Source: Reticulitermes lucifugus (taxonomy: Eukaryota > Arthropoda > Insecta > Blattodea > Rhinotermitidae). Taken from it: DNA of 24,758 nucleotides. A program made the position numbers and the translations under genes. The DNA lies in NCBI GenBank assembly GCA_026260175.1, contig JAKCWW010004416.1, positions 16,628 to 41,385 on the forward strand, read 5' to 3'. Positions within the stretch are counted from its first letter, which is position 1; every line of letters starts with the position of its first letter. Shown one piece after another: positions 9,401 through 19,851 of this stretch. Below the pieces are notes generated by a model that was not told the origin of the DNA, did not search any database, and saw only the letters and a list, made by a program, of their open reading frames with translations.

Positions 9401-9984
9401 TTGTGGACACTGAATATTCATTGTATTGTTCAAAACATTTCGGCAGTGAGCCCTATTCTGAGCCAGGTTATTCCAATTAAAACTCATAAAAATTACCTGA
9501 ACGCTCACATCTGCAAGTGTGCCTGCTTGTATTTGTTAGGCATCTGTCCATACATGTCACATGTCCTGCCTATACAACCGATATTGCTTTGATAATTCTA
9601 ACAATCTTTGGTGACGAGTACAAATTAAGAACCTCTTCATTATAATTGCCACCCTTCATCCTTGAACTTAATCTTAATTCCAAATACTCCCCACCACCAT
9701 CCTGTTCACATACACGTCCAGCCTACGTTAATCCACTAGTGTAAGGAACAGCTTTTCTGCATTATGTACTTACGTTTAAATATGTAAAGACATGGCAATT
9801 AAAGAAGCGTCAGCTATCTCGTTTGTAGTTAAGTGGGTGCATAAGTTTTGTTCTGTACGAAGTATAATTTCAGGTTATTGGCGAATGTATTTTGTTAAAC
9901 GGCTAACAGATTTAAGCTGTGCTTCAGTGAGACGGAGTAGCTTTGTCGTTATGTCGAATAAAGTATAGACAACCGTGCTTTTCC
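9401..9984. other. Unassigned AT-rich sequence
   Basis: No gene, RNA or repeat could be supported. A 63-codon open frame at 9401-9592 has no recognisable similarity. CATTTCGGC at about 9436 faintly resembles the CGAAAC motif of the foldback structures further right but lacks the inverted repeat. Confidence 0.4.
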
Positions 9985-10135
9985 AGCAGGATTTCCTTTT
10001 CTTAACCAAAACGTCCATACTGGTTCTGTGGGCCCATCCAGCCTCATATTCAGTGGTTGCTGTGGGACCTTTACCAGGAGCCAAGGATGCCGAGGAGTGA
10101 AACTGGCCTGTCATCTCCATCTAATGTCTAAGTTA
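9985..10135 (+). mobile_element. Decayed SINE family A body
   Basis: The words GTCCATACTGGTTCTG, GGGCCCATCCAGCCTC and GGGACCTTTACCAGGAGCC line up in order with GTCCAGACCGGCCCTG, GGACCCACCCAGCCTC and GGTCCCTTTCCCGG of the better-preserved copy near 24.1 kb (read on its own strand). The tRNA-like head is not recognisable. An 81-codon minus-strand open frame covering it is the antisense of the SINE body. Confidence 0.6.
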
Positions 10136-11213
10136 AGGTCTGAATCCCACTATGGATACTCTCATATTCCGCGCTCACCTTCATGATAAATTCTTGTTTA
10201 TCGTGTTTAATCTCTCCAATATGTTCGTGACCGTACCGTGCCTTAAATGTGATTTAGAATTTAGACACTCCTATTCACACAGAGTGATGAATATTTGACG
10301 GGCTGTTGTCTAGAATGTGAGTGTACCTATAGAATGAATCGAAGAGGAGAATGTGTGGAGCTACATTTCCACTCCCCTATAAATCTTCGTGGCGTGCGTA
10401 CGAACATCTCTGTGGCCGTGGCCGTACAGTCGGCTAGTGGTTTACGAAACGTGTTCCCCTAACCGAAGGGTTCCTAGTGTGGTTTACATAGATACCAAGA
10501 ATATATTCATACAATGTCGAATTACGGTCCTACCGTAATTGCGTAATGTATTTGGCTTAGATGATATAGCATTATCTGAAACTAATGAACCGAGGTCAAA
10601 GTCTAATTCACGAGAGCTTATTCATGATAAATAATTTGCCTTGACATTTGCTGTTACTAACTGCATATTCAGATTATAAACACTCCCATTAATTTCCTTC
10701 GGCATTGCAATTACACATATTTCATTTAAAAAATCCACTAAAACCAAAAAAATGTAAAAGTACAAGTACCATCATGCAAATTTGTGAGATAGTCAACTTA
10801 ACTTTTTGTGAGATAGTGTTTCTCACATCTTCTTCACACGAATTGTTTACTATTGCCGTTTGTAGATTGAATTTAAATATTTTAGCTCTTATAAACATTT
10901 CCATCTCAAATCAGATTTTAAAATCTAGACACCTTCCGTGAAGTAAGCTCAGGAGTTCAATTCAACATAATTATTTGTCTGCACAAACCACTCACTTGTC
11001 AGTGTGCCTGTTTATAATACCGTAAACTACTGACAGCGAAAACCTAAATAATAGATTAGATGCTCGCATGCACTCCTGAGGCGAGTTTGTTTCTTAAGAT
11101 GGAGAGCAGAAGTACACAATATCCAGTCACAGGTATATTTTTGAACTGATGTGTTTCCATACCTTGGTAGTACCTTTCCAGCTACATGTTTCAGTTCTTA
11201 ATGCCGTGTTTAA
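10136..11213. other. Unassigned AT-rich sequence
   Basis: Mostly A/T. It contains a short perfect hairpin, AATTACGGT-CCT-ACCGTAATT, at 10520-10540. A GC-richer patch at 10380-10470 has a vaguely box A-like GGCTAGTGG, but no convincing box B. Opposing open frames at 10705-10941 are low-complexity and not convincing. Confidence 0.4.
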
Positions 11214-11490
11214 ATGAATGGTCATAGTTGCTGGCTTAGCTCACTCACTATGCTGATTAGGTTACGGGAAAAATGTTTTTCTTCTCCAAATCGCCCATAC
11301 CGGCTCTGGGGTCCACACGGTCTCCGATGCAATGTGTGCCGACGGTTTTTCCTCCAAGCGGTAAGGCGGCAGGGGCGTGGCGATTACTCAACTCGGTCCA
11401 GTTCAGTAAATAAGAACGCGTGGAACTGCAAATTCACTGCCCGTTTGCCTTCATGGCGTGGTGCTCAATCGAGTACAGTTACAACGCTAC
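11214..11490 (+). mobile_element. Decayed SINE family A, copy 3
   Basis: The body aligns with family A: CCCATACCGGCTCTGGGGTCC, then GGCAGGGGCGTGG, GAACGCGTGGAACTGC and GCCTTCATGGC, in the order seen in the 23884-24152 copy. Upstream, CTGGCTTAGCTCACTCA and GGTTACGGG may be worn boxes A and B. A 121-codon open frame across it is SINE-derived; the body gives protein-like strings in several frames and is often predicted as a gene by mistake. Confidence 0.65.
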
Positions 11491-13530
11491 CGTTAATTGA
11501 TGTTTATATGGTCTCAGACGTTGCGCGTACCTTTCCCATTACACGTCTTTTAGAATCATTTATCGTGCCTACGGTGTAAATTTTCATTTTTTTTTTATTT
11601 TACAGAAGGGACAGTGGCCAAGTCCAAATATTGAATTATTCCAAGTTTTCAGTACGTTTTCAGCTAAGCTTTTTCTCTTGTAGCAACCGCAGAATTATCA
11701 CATCGAATGAGAGTAACTAATTTGAAAGCTCTGAGCATGTTCCACAATAAATCAAGGATTTTCGTCGCTCAAGTCTTTATGAATTTCCTTATTTCTCCAT
11801 CCGAGTTCCAGCCTCTTCGACGTAAAAATTCTAATCACAATGAAAGTATTTAATTTACGAACTTCTTTCTTATGTAATTTTGTAACTCATTATGGCCATG
11901 TAAAAAAAAGTATTAATATTAGAAGTACTACCAACAGATTTCACTGCTAAAAACGTATTTATTACCTTTTCCTACAGTTTCCATGATAATGGCGGGCTGC
12001 AGAAACATGTACGATATTTAATTAATAAGTGCTTTCCTAGTAAAGTACTCTGGTGTCGTTTCTCGTAATAAGTTTTGCTATGTAACTTATTGCATGGCTC
12101 CAATAACAGTAATTTATTGTTTGACTGGTACATCTCCCTTATTCACTAGACTGGGCTTTCAATAGCTTTTGGCTCTTTCCAGAATTAAAGTGCGCCTTGA
12201 AGGAACGAAGATGTCGGGATATCGAAGACTTTCGGAAAAATGTGATGGTAGCGGTGGAGGTTATTCAAAAAAACAAATTCCATAAACATATGCAGCATTG
12301 GCAGTATACACGTAGTTCGACTAAGTGAATAACTGCTCAACGAAACTACTTTGAGAGTGGCTTCTCTCATTATATTGTAAGCATCATAGAGTATTTTCAA
12401 AAAAGTAATTCCAGTAATTTTATAATGACACATCGTAATATTTATTTTAAGTTCACTTTTCTCCAAATGTTTAGATTGTTTCTAAACAATTCTAAAGCAA
12501 CCGCATACCGAGACATCTTTAATTATTTTAAAAGCTTACGTGTCGATAGCAGTTCTGAACTGAGAAGTACTGACCATTTTCGAAATGTTTTCCTTTCGTG
12601 TTTCAATTATGAATCTCACGTATTATCTGTAACTGTCCTTCTTAAAATCCCGATATGTTTTGAAACGAATTTTTAGCCATTTTTGTACTCGTCTCATTTA
12701 CATCCTCCCTTATCTACAGCACGTTATCACGTGCTCGGCCTTAACAGTCAACCTCTATGACACAGCACTTGAGGTCAAGAAGAGTTCACAGGAATTTTTA
12801 TTTTTATATCTAGACCAAACATGTGGGGCCCTCTGGTATGGGCGGGCCGCTTTAAGATAAGATATTTGTAACTGGGCTGCAGAAATTTAGAAATAAATAG
12901 ATAGGTATTAATACCGAAAACAAACTACTACACCGTAATCACCGAGAGAAAAATTCTTTTAGCTCCAAATCTAAAAAACTAAATTATATATCTAATCAGG
13001 AACTATTCTGTTACCTCTAGTCAGAATATTTTCTAGAATCTTGGTATTTCCTATTTTTCCTTAGCTTATTAATATCAGGTTTAAAATTCCGCATTGGTAA
13101 CGTTTCATTATTGATTGCAAATGTGTTTGTTAAGCGTGGTATTTCTGTGCTCTCTTTTCGTTTCACGAGTGAAAATAATTTTTCACACAAATGTGTGGTA
13201 CCGGTAGCATATATTTGGAAAGCAAATAGAATAACTGATTTTGATGTAAGTATATTGTCGTAAAATCGCAATATAGTTTTTTAAGTACGTAATAAAACAA
13301 TGGAAGTGTTCGTATAATAATATCCAGTACCACTTAATTATTTACAAGAGTACTATATAGTATGACATGCATAATCCAAAAGCCATAAAACCGGTTTTAT
13401 ATCGACTTCATCCTTATGAGATTTAAATGCAACCATACCTTTAAATTTGACGTAAGTAGTAACGGAAGTATTTAGATTATTAAAAATTCTACAACATAAC
13501 ATATATATCAATTATTAAATACTGACAATT
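11491..13530. other. Unassigned AT-rich sequence
   Basis: No gene or RNA could be supported. Open frames at 12185-12466 (minus), 12425-12676, 12660-12860 and 13017-13271 (minus) are rich in codons common in AT-rich noncoding DNA, overlap one another and show no known motif. A small GC-rich patch at 12825-12850 is unexplained. Confidence 0.4.
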
Positions 13531-13532
13531 AA

Positions 13533-13899
13533 TTACGCTGATTGTGATGGATAACCACTTGTATCATCAGTTACCTCATAAATAAAGTAACACACTTCTT
13601 TTACATCATTTGGCGATTTCCTTTTTTGTAGTATGTTATCGCATATATTACATTTCTTCGGCAAGCCTTCAGAGAACACAGTGGAAGCCTTGGACAATGA
13701 CGCTGCACCCGTTGGCAAGTCCCATGTAGTCGTCACTCCTTCAGGAAAGGGGCAGGAGACCGTGCGCATTGATGCAAGCCTAGCAGCTACTGATTACTTT
13801 CAAGGTTGTCCTGTTGAACAACTTAACATTAAATCCGTTATTCATTCCCTCTTATATAAACATACACAGGGTATAACTAAAATGGTTGGCCAAACTTAA
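13533..13899. other. Opposed open frames of unknown nature
   Basis: Plus-strand 13633-13899 (88 codons) and minus-strand 13533-13769 (78 codons) overlap in a patch of higher GC than its surroundings (about 13670-13810). The plus frame follows a T-rich stretch ending TTTTTTGTAG, which could be a splice acceptor. The minus frame has one C-X2-C pair and nothing else diagnostic. I recognise neither; decayed repeat or exon are both possible. Confidence 0.3.
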
Positions 13900-13998
13900 A
13901 GAGAAAGTTCTTCACATCAAAACAAAGATAAAGTTCATACAAACATATGTCCGGAAAGTATATAGGCCTGTATAAAAAATAGACAATCTTCATTCTTA

Positions 13999-14331
13999 CA
14001 TGTTTCGGCGGTCGACCGCTATCTTCAGGGAGCAACACTTCAAACATGTTTGATTTAAAATTTAATGAAGTCAGTTTTCATATGTATAAGTAAATATAAC
14101 TGTATAAATAACTAATATAATTATATATAAATAAAATAAAATAGCAAAACAACATTACTGCTTATTATAAAGTAGAATGCATCTGCTGATTACATATGCG
14201 ATTAAAATTCGTGATAATATTATGTCATCTTATTTTACTTACGTATGTATATGAAGACTGGCGTCATAGATTTTAAGCCAAATATGTTTTAGGTATTGCT
14301 CTCTGACGCTGGCGGTCGACCGCCGAAACAT
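13999..14331. repeat. Inverted-repeat structure 1 with hammerhead-like motifs
   Basis: Arms at 13999-14052 and 14281-14331 are inverted copies of about 50 bp with several mismatches, separated by roughly 230 bp of AT-rich DNA. Both include the palindrome GGCGGTCGACCGC (14007-14019 and 14311-14323). Read outward, the left arm (minus strand) gives CTGAAGAT, a GCGG-TCGA-CCGC hairpin and CGAAACATGT. The right arm (plus) gives CTGACGCT, the same hairpin and CGAAACATAT. These fit the order CUGANGA, stem II, GAAA of a hammerhead core, although the right copy lacks the final A of CUGANGA and both have an extra base before the stem. Confidence 0.75.
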
Positions 14332-14602
14332 ATGGGAGTGAAATATTGTGTAGTTCTCATATATACTTTGTATGTGCAAATTGTTAGTTTTTAATAAGAA
14401 GAAACATATTATATTGCACGGAATGAACAGTATCAAAATAATATGCCCGGAAATAAGTGGTTTCTGAATTTAATTAAAAGATTATATTCAAAAATAAATA
14501 ACTTGACTATGTAATATTTTACTTACAATTGACATAATAAAATTGCAGTATACGTTCTCAGTTTAATGACTGTAGAATTCTTATTCTTTATGAAGTCACA
14601 AT
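14332..14602. other. Unassigned AT-rich sequence
   Basis: Very AT-rich. Nothing could be supported between the inverted-repeat structure and the transposase remnant. Confidence 0.4.
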
Positions 14603-14838
14603 TCACAACAAATACTCCACATATCCTCAAAAATCAATGCACGCATTAACACGTCTGATCATGGATTTCCGCACAATTTCAAAAGTCCCATGGCGGCTGC
14701 GAATGGTCTGAGATGTATAAAAATGAGTTGGTGAAGTGTCTCTTCGTTTTGAATTGGAGCTGAATTAACTTGGGACTTTAAGTGTCCCCACAGATAAAAA
14801 TTTAAATTCTTGAGTTCGGGCGAACGTGGTGGCTGTAT
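14603..14838 (-). pseudogene. Mariner-like transposase, C-terminal remnant
   Basis: About 78 codons of a degraded IS630/Tc1/mariner-type transposase, the enzyme that cuts and pastes its own DNA. The minus strand gives PPRSPELKNLNFYLWGHLKS and then NEETLHQ. After a frame change come GTFEIVRKSMIRRVNACIDF, one in-frame stop, and GYVEYLL ending at TGA (14603-14605). The usual family text at the start is PRSPDLTPLDFYLWG, so the aspartate expected in LDF, probably the third catalytic acid, is Asn here. The copy is cut off at its 5' side near 14838. It is inactive through frameshift, stop and truncation. I did not find its terminal repeats. Confidence 0.85.
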
Positions 14839-15604
14839 TTCGAAAAGTAAGTGTTTGCGGATATATATTGATACTTATTTTCCTTGTTTTGGTGTGGGGA
14901 ACTCACTCCTAAAATTTGTCAAAGCATTTTAGATACACACTGCATAATTAAGTCGCATATTTCCTCTGTGACATTTCCCAGCAACCGGATATATGTGGAA
15001 GACTATTACTGTCGGATTTGAAGGGACATGGAATTTACCCAGCAGTCTCGAAGACTTCGATGGGAAACTTGGCGCATAAATAAACACACAGACGCGGGAG
15101 GGAGATATGGAATCATAGCGGTTTCAACAGTTTTGCACTGCTTGCTATATGCAAGGCCTGTATACAATTTATAACAATAAATTCTTATTCTCTGTTCTAT
15201 TACTTTTTTTCTGCAGCTCCCCGTTCTGATCCGGGCGTTAGTACAGCCTTTCAACGTTAATAGCCAAATCCATATAACTTGATAATTTCCCTGCTGTTAT
15301 TATAAGGGATTATTGTGACAACATCTATTTATTCCTAAATACGTATTCAAACGCACCTTACCTCAAAAGCATTCTCCAACCATATGTAACCTAGCGTCAG
15401 TTGTTCCTATTTAAGAACGGCAACAACGTCTCTGTTAGCATACATGTAATGAATTTTTCAAGTTATTTCTTTACGCATGATCCTGTTGTTCCTAATTAAA
15501 GTTTAAATTACACACTTGAGGGTGGACTGTTGCTGAATGCAAAGTCACCATTACCAATTTTTAAGTCATATTGACTTTATTTCCCTTTAGTTAGCTCTCA
15601 GACT
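14839..15604. other. Unassigned sequence
   Basis: This separates the transposase remnant from the reverse transcriptase fragment. An 82-codon minus-strand open frame at 15006-15254 has no recognisable motif. The 150 bp just before 15605 may be decayed LINE sequence, but the frame is broken. Confidence 0.35.
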
Positions 15605-15751
15605 CAAATCAGTATCATATACTTTGACCTTAGCAGTGCTTTCGACCTTGTTCCTCATAGCGTGTTTCTTAATATAGTTCGTGCTTTGGAAATTTCTGAT
15701 GGTTATGTAAACTTGTTTCATGGTTACTTGACACAGTCTCGTTTTCATTAA
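15605..15751 (+). pseudogene. LINE reverse transcriptase fragment
   Basis: One frame reads IYFDLSSAFDLVPHSVFL, then ISDGYVNLFHGYLTQSRFH and a stop. YFDLSSAFD-VPH is the first catalytic aspartate motif (palm, block A) of non-LTR reverse transcriptases, and the following DGYVN-F-YLT-R matches the next block. Both aspartates of the motif are present. The frame ends after 48 codons, and the later YxDD-like motif is not found downstream. It is a decayed fragment of a LINE of the Jockey/CR1 kind, not the same piece as ORF2 at the left end, which ends before its reverse transcriptase; I cannot say whether it is the same family. Confidence 0.87.
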
Positions 15752-15969
15752 GTATATTCATCATGAACCGTGCACTGACAGCGCTGTTGAATTTAATAAC
15801 ACACCATTATAGAACACAACTATACAGCTATACTGTATTTTCGAACCAAATTCTGACATGTATCGGTCCTGGGACCATAATCAAGAACATTATAATTATC
15901 TCACAATTATGGGAATACTACAGAATTGTAAATAATACAAGCACACAAATCTAATTCATGTTATCATAA
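15752..15969. other. Sequence after the RT fragment
   Basis: Probably decayed LINE or intergenic. A 63-codon plus-strand open frame at 15763-15954 has no similarity I recognise. Confidence 0.3.
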
Positions 15970-16235
15970 TTCGACGTCCTTTTTTCTCCATGGCGCGACA
16001 GCCCCTACGGGGCCAGGGCCTCCTCCTTGTCAAGGCTTCACGATCATACTCAGACACACCACAAATTCGATAGGACTCCTCTGGACGACTGATCAGTTCG
16101 AAGCAGAGACCTATACCTGCCAACACACAACACTCACACGAGACAGACATCCATGCCTCCGGCGGGATTCGAACAAACAATCCCAGCAAGCGAGCGATCT
16201 AAAACCCACGCCTTAGACAGCGCGGCCACTGTGAT
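15970..16235 (-). mobile_element. tRNA-derived SINE, family B, copy 1
   Basis: On the minus strand the head reads CAGTGGCCGCGCTGTCTAAG, then a box B-like TGTTCGAATCC (plus 16164-16174), the body with GTCTCTGC, TCGTCCAGAGGAGTCCTATC and AAGCCTTGAC, and an A-rich end at about 15973. It aligns with 22625-22878. The head resembles a tRNA with a Leu/Ser-like start (GTGGCCG...), but it has a 190-bp body and tail and is not a functional tRNA. Confidence 0.88.
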
Positions 16236-16769
16236 TGGCTTCCGTGTAATTAATTCACCGAAAACTACATGTAATATCACTTGTTGCTTGTATTTAGGAC
16301 CAGCATGTAATATCCTACACATATTTAGAATAAAGAAAAACGAGACATTTTTATAGTAAACACCAACAAAAGGAGACTCTAAAGAATGTCATAAAACTGT
16401 ACTAGTACGCGAGAAAAATATTTCGTAATAAGAGGGCATAATTAAATACTTCGTACAGATTACAGCCTTAAATTGACAGAATAGGTTTACATATGAAATG
16501 CACAACGTCTAGAAAGCTATTTGATGGGTCAGAAAACAACCACAATAAATAAACTTTAATCACCTCTTAACAAACACATATTTTAATGGTCTGTATTATT
16601 ATATGCTGTGGTGTGTTTCTATAGTTACAACTATTCGACTACGTGATAAAACGGTTCGTATTCTTCATTTAATTATAAGGTAATCATCATTACTTTGATA
16701 ATCGTCCTAGTATCGAAGCATGTCGTACTTGGTATGAAAATCAGTACTAATAGCCGTCCTATTGGGTTG
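16236..16769. other. Unassigned AT-rich sequence
   Basis: Between SINE B copy 1 and the unknown open frame. No repeat, RNA gene or exon supported. Confidence 0.4.
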
Positions 16770-17177
16770 TTATAAAATACAAAGACACTTTCCTGTTAGA
16801 ATTTGTGGAACTGTTTTGACACACTCTGCAGTACTTTCTAGTGTAATGTCAGGATCCGTTCTCAGGCCTCCGCTGATCTTCTTTTCACTGTTTATCACTA
16901 CAACTTTTGCACTCCTACTGGTTTCAATCTGCCGCAGTCTTATACTAATTCTGGACGACGTTTGTGCACTGCTGTATTCATGAAAATCCATATTTGTAAA
17001 ATTGAGAGTTATTTCCTTCTGAAGCAAAACTGATATTTCTTTTTCTAGTTTTGTCCTAGGTGAATCGTGTATAACTTTTTTGACTTTGATATTCCAAAAC
17101 TCCACTTGCATCATCATGTTGAGTACATATTCTCTCAGTTTATTAAACTGCTGGGTCCAATTGGCACTGTAACATTT
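16770..17177 (-). other. Unknown open frame, possible exon or pseudogene
   Basis: An open frame of at least 115 codons from the ATG at about 17117. It remains open further upstream to about 17177 without a stop, reading ANWTQQFNKLREYVLNMMMQ. TGTTACAG at about 17174-17167 could be a splice acceptor just before that text. The predicted peptide is charged and probably helical (VKKVIHDSPRTKLEKEISVL), then Ser/Thr/Arg-rich, and ends at a stop near 16770. Composition is more balanced than in the flanks, and a run of over 130 codons is unusual for this AT-rich background. I see no known domain. It may be the last exon of an unidentified gene, or a decayed repeat. Confidence 0.4.
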
Positions 17178-17457
17178 GCATTTTCTTCCCTTTGTTTATT
17201 ACTTTCAGTTTCACCTTATTTCGATGCAGATTAGTACTCACTATAAATTATAATACGTCTACCTATGAAGACAAACTGGAACACATTCAGCGGAAGTTTG
17301 GAGCTCTGTTATAACTGTTTACATTACCACACCCATTACGGTTATGCAAAGACATTAGACTACCTAAAACCCATACCTTACGTAAAAGAAGGTATCATTT
17401 TGGCGTCCAATTTTGTATAATTATGTATCTTGGCTTAAAACTTGTCCTTTCATTTTA
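17178..17457. other. Unassigned sequence
   Basis: Nothing supported between the unknown frame and the 540-bp repeat. Confidence 0.4.
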
Positions 17458-17979
17458 GGCGCGTTTGCAAAATTGCGAAAAGTGACTATTAGGTTCGTCA
17501 TGTCAGTCTGTCCGTCTGTCTCTCCATCAGTCCGCATAGAACAGCTCGCCTCCCACTGGACTATGACATTTTATATTTGATTATTTTTCGAAAATCTGTC
17601 GATAAAATCCAAGTTTCATTAAAATGAAAAGAATAACGTGTACTTTACACAAAGACTTATGTACATTTATAATATCTCGCTCAATTCTTCTTAGAACGAG
17701 AAATGTTTCAAACAAAAGTTGTAGAGAAAATCAAAACACATTTTATCTTCATTAACTTTCTTCCGAAAATCGTGGTGTTTATGATATAACGTGGAAAAAT
17801 ATGGTTGAGCCACAGAGGTCACAGATGAGAATATAACACGGCGCATGCAATTTGCATGCTGGATGGTTAAGGCTACAGATACACACTCAGAATATGTAAT
17901 ACTTACTGCTTTTCCACGTAAGAAATGGATACGCGAACACACATCAATGTTACGTTTATACTTACACTGGCTGTCCTAT
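17458..17979 (+). mobile_element. 540-bp interspersed repeat, copy 2
   Basis: It aligns with 7258-7797 in the same orientation, with small gaps. It begins GGCGCGTTTGC and has GCGAACACAC at 17933-17942 in inverted relation to its left end. It lies directly beside the pogo-like MITE. No coding capacity. Confidence 0.8.
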
Positions 17980-17993
17980 TAGAAAAGAAAATA

Positions 17994-18177
17994 CAGTCGA
18001 ACTCGGTTATAACGTCATAAATGGATAAAATATTTTGTGTTGTTATAAACTAGTGTTGTTATAACCGAGGGGTGTAATGTTATAGTTAACAGTGAGGAAT
18101 TAATTTGTATCACAGAAGATCTGACGCTGTAGATGAGGTGTCGTAAACACCGATGTCGTTATAACCGGGTTCGACTG
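17994..18177. mobile_element. Pogo-like MITE with TA target duplication
   Basis: The 184-bp element has 21-bp terminal inverted repeats (17994-18014 and 18157-18177) that begin CAGTCGAAC and continue CGGTTATAACG, with one mismatch. TA lies on both sides (17992-17993 and 18178-18179), the target duplication of the Tc1/mariner/pogo group. An internal GTTATAACCGAG at about 18056-18067 repeats the terminal core. There is no coding sequence, so it would have moved using a transposase supplied elsewhere. CAGT ends with TA duplication fit pogo/Tigger better than Tc1. Confidence 0.88.
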
Positions 18178-18179
18178 TA

Positions 18180-18330
18180 ATTTTCTTAATCTGATTTATG
18201 TATTAGATTTTCATTTTTTTATTAAAATGCTATGAGCAATATTTCTTATTTTAATATTTCTTTGCTATTTAAATGCTTTGTATTGCATTGTTTTTATTTA
18301 GTATTGTGTTCTGTTCTTGTTTGTTTTTGT
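18180..18330. other. AT-rich spacer
   Basis: T-rich sequence between the MITE and the microsatellite; no gene. Confidence 0.4.
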
Positions 18331-18382
18331 ATGTGTGTATGTATGTATGTACGTATGTATGTATGTACGTATGTATGTACAT
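18331..18382. repeat. GTAT/GTAC microsatellite
   Basis: About twelve imperfect tetranucleotide units, mostly GTAT with some GTAC. It produces a false open frame on the minus strand (THTYIHTY repeats). Confidence 0.9.
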
Positions 18383-19344
18383 ATTCACGTTATTGTTGAT
18401 ATAGTTGAACAATCCTGAGCCACGGATTGCGCACGTAACATCAGGCTGAATGTGTTCATTCGTCATACCGTAATTGTGCTAAATATGTGGTTCCATATAA
18501 TTAATTAACTTAGAATATGCCATCAATTCCGTACGTTTAGTGACACTGAGAATCCAGTGGTGGATGGCCGGCCTCCATTGCCTCTTCTTAAACGCCCTTC
18601 GATTCGCCACTGGTCACACAGATCCTGCTGTGGCTGAACAATTAGCAATCGCTTTGGCTTTATTGTTCTGATAGGATTTAAAGCCTGAAAAATCTAAACT
18701 GTAGTTGCTGCCTTTGGTCAATCCCTTTTTATAAGGGCTTTCGCAACGCTCTTTTTTTTTACTTTTCAAGACTATTTGTCCGCGTCGTTCTAATTATTTA
18801 GTGATTCAATTTTCCGTGCTGATTACAGGCTTTCATGTCGTCTAAGCTTTTGCTTATGCTTCAAAAATAATTTACATCAGACGAAAAAACAGTAGTTAAG
18901 GGCGTCCGTTGATAAGTTAAACCATGCTTACAGTATACGAGACGCATAACTAAAACGCAAAAAAAATGTGCCGTATCAATTTTCACAAAGAACGGAGTTA
19001 CGCTGACGGGTTTATATGAACGTGTTGGCTGATGACGCTATTGTGTTCACAGTAGGACTCTTGCTGCTGGTGGCCGAAATCTTCCAAACTGGCCGTCAGT
19101 AATTTGGAAGGAAAGCAGATTGAACTTATATCTGGGGATTGAAGCCAGAGAGGCTGTGAGCACACTTGCTGACGGCCAATTGTGGGGGAAGGAGCACGTT
19201 GTCTGAGGCCTTTTTAATTGATAACGAGGGGACAGTGGCCCTTCCCTCTCATTATTTTACAACTGATAAAAATCATGGAATACCTCATTCAGGGTAACAG
19301 ATTAGCCTTACAGTACCCCATCAGTGAACTTGGGCGATCAGGCA
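18383..19344. other. Unassigned sequence
   Basis: Of mixed composition, with GC-richer patches at 18550-18660 and 19040-19230. ACTGGCCGTCAG near 19088 and CTGACGGCCA near 19168 form a short inverted pair. No gene recognised. Confidence 0.35.
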
Positions 19345-19372
19345 GTCATGCGTCATGCGTCATGCGTCATGC
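19345..19372. repeat. Tandem GTCATGC x4
   Basis: Four perfect 7-bp units in a row. Confidence 0.95.
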
Positions 19373-19851
19373 TTCACGCAGTCACGGGTGCTAGACACTG
19401 ATAACCAAGCCGATTTGGCCGCCTTGTGACGCAGTCTCGGCTGTCCTCATGAGCAAGGCCACGGGTGGCTCAGACAGACCTTAGTCCGCTGGATCCGTGA
19501 CCGACCTTCATTCGCACGGCTGTGTCGATGCTGTTCATGTTAGAACGCGTGATGCATTTTCACGCTACTATTCTCGTCTTGTGTCTGTGCTGGATCTGTC
19601 ATTTTATGAACACAGTCAAGTATGAAGTCCTTGAAGGTATAATCCTTGCTCTTTTGATTTTGGTCTGTGGTATATTTTTTGAACAATATAAAACGTTTAG
19701 CGCAGCAATCTGTAGCAAAAGTAAGATAAATACCTTGGGCCATTTTTAAAGGATGTCATCCCGTTGTGTTGTTTATAACAGAAATCCAGTCGAAATCCGT
19801 CCAAACACAACTACATTTCAATTATATATTATTTCAATCATATCGTATATT
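19373..19851. other. Unassigned sequence
   Basis: A GC-richer stretch (19390-19520) is followed by AT-rich DNA. Open frames at 19522-19749 on both strands overlap and are not convincing. Confidence 0.35.

Noticed and set aside
9430-9475. A further hammerhead-like motif (CATTTCGGC region)
   Set aside because: The CGAAAT instead of CGAAAC, weak stem and absence of inverted repeats make it indistinguishable from chance.
10420-10480. tRNA-like head of another SINE
   Set aside because: Only a vague box A-like word; no box B and no matching body.
18269-18466. 65-codon minus-strand frame with YIHTY repeats
   Set aside because: Product of the GTAT microsatellite.
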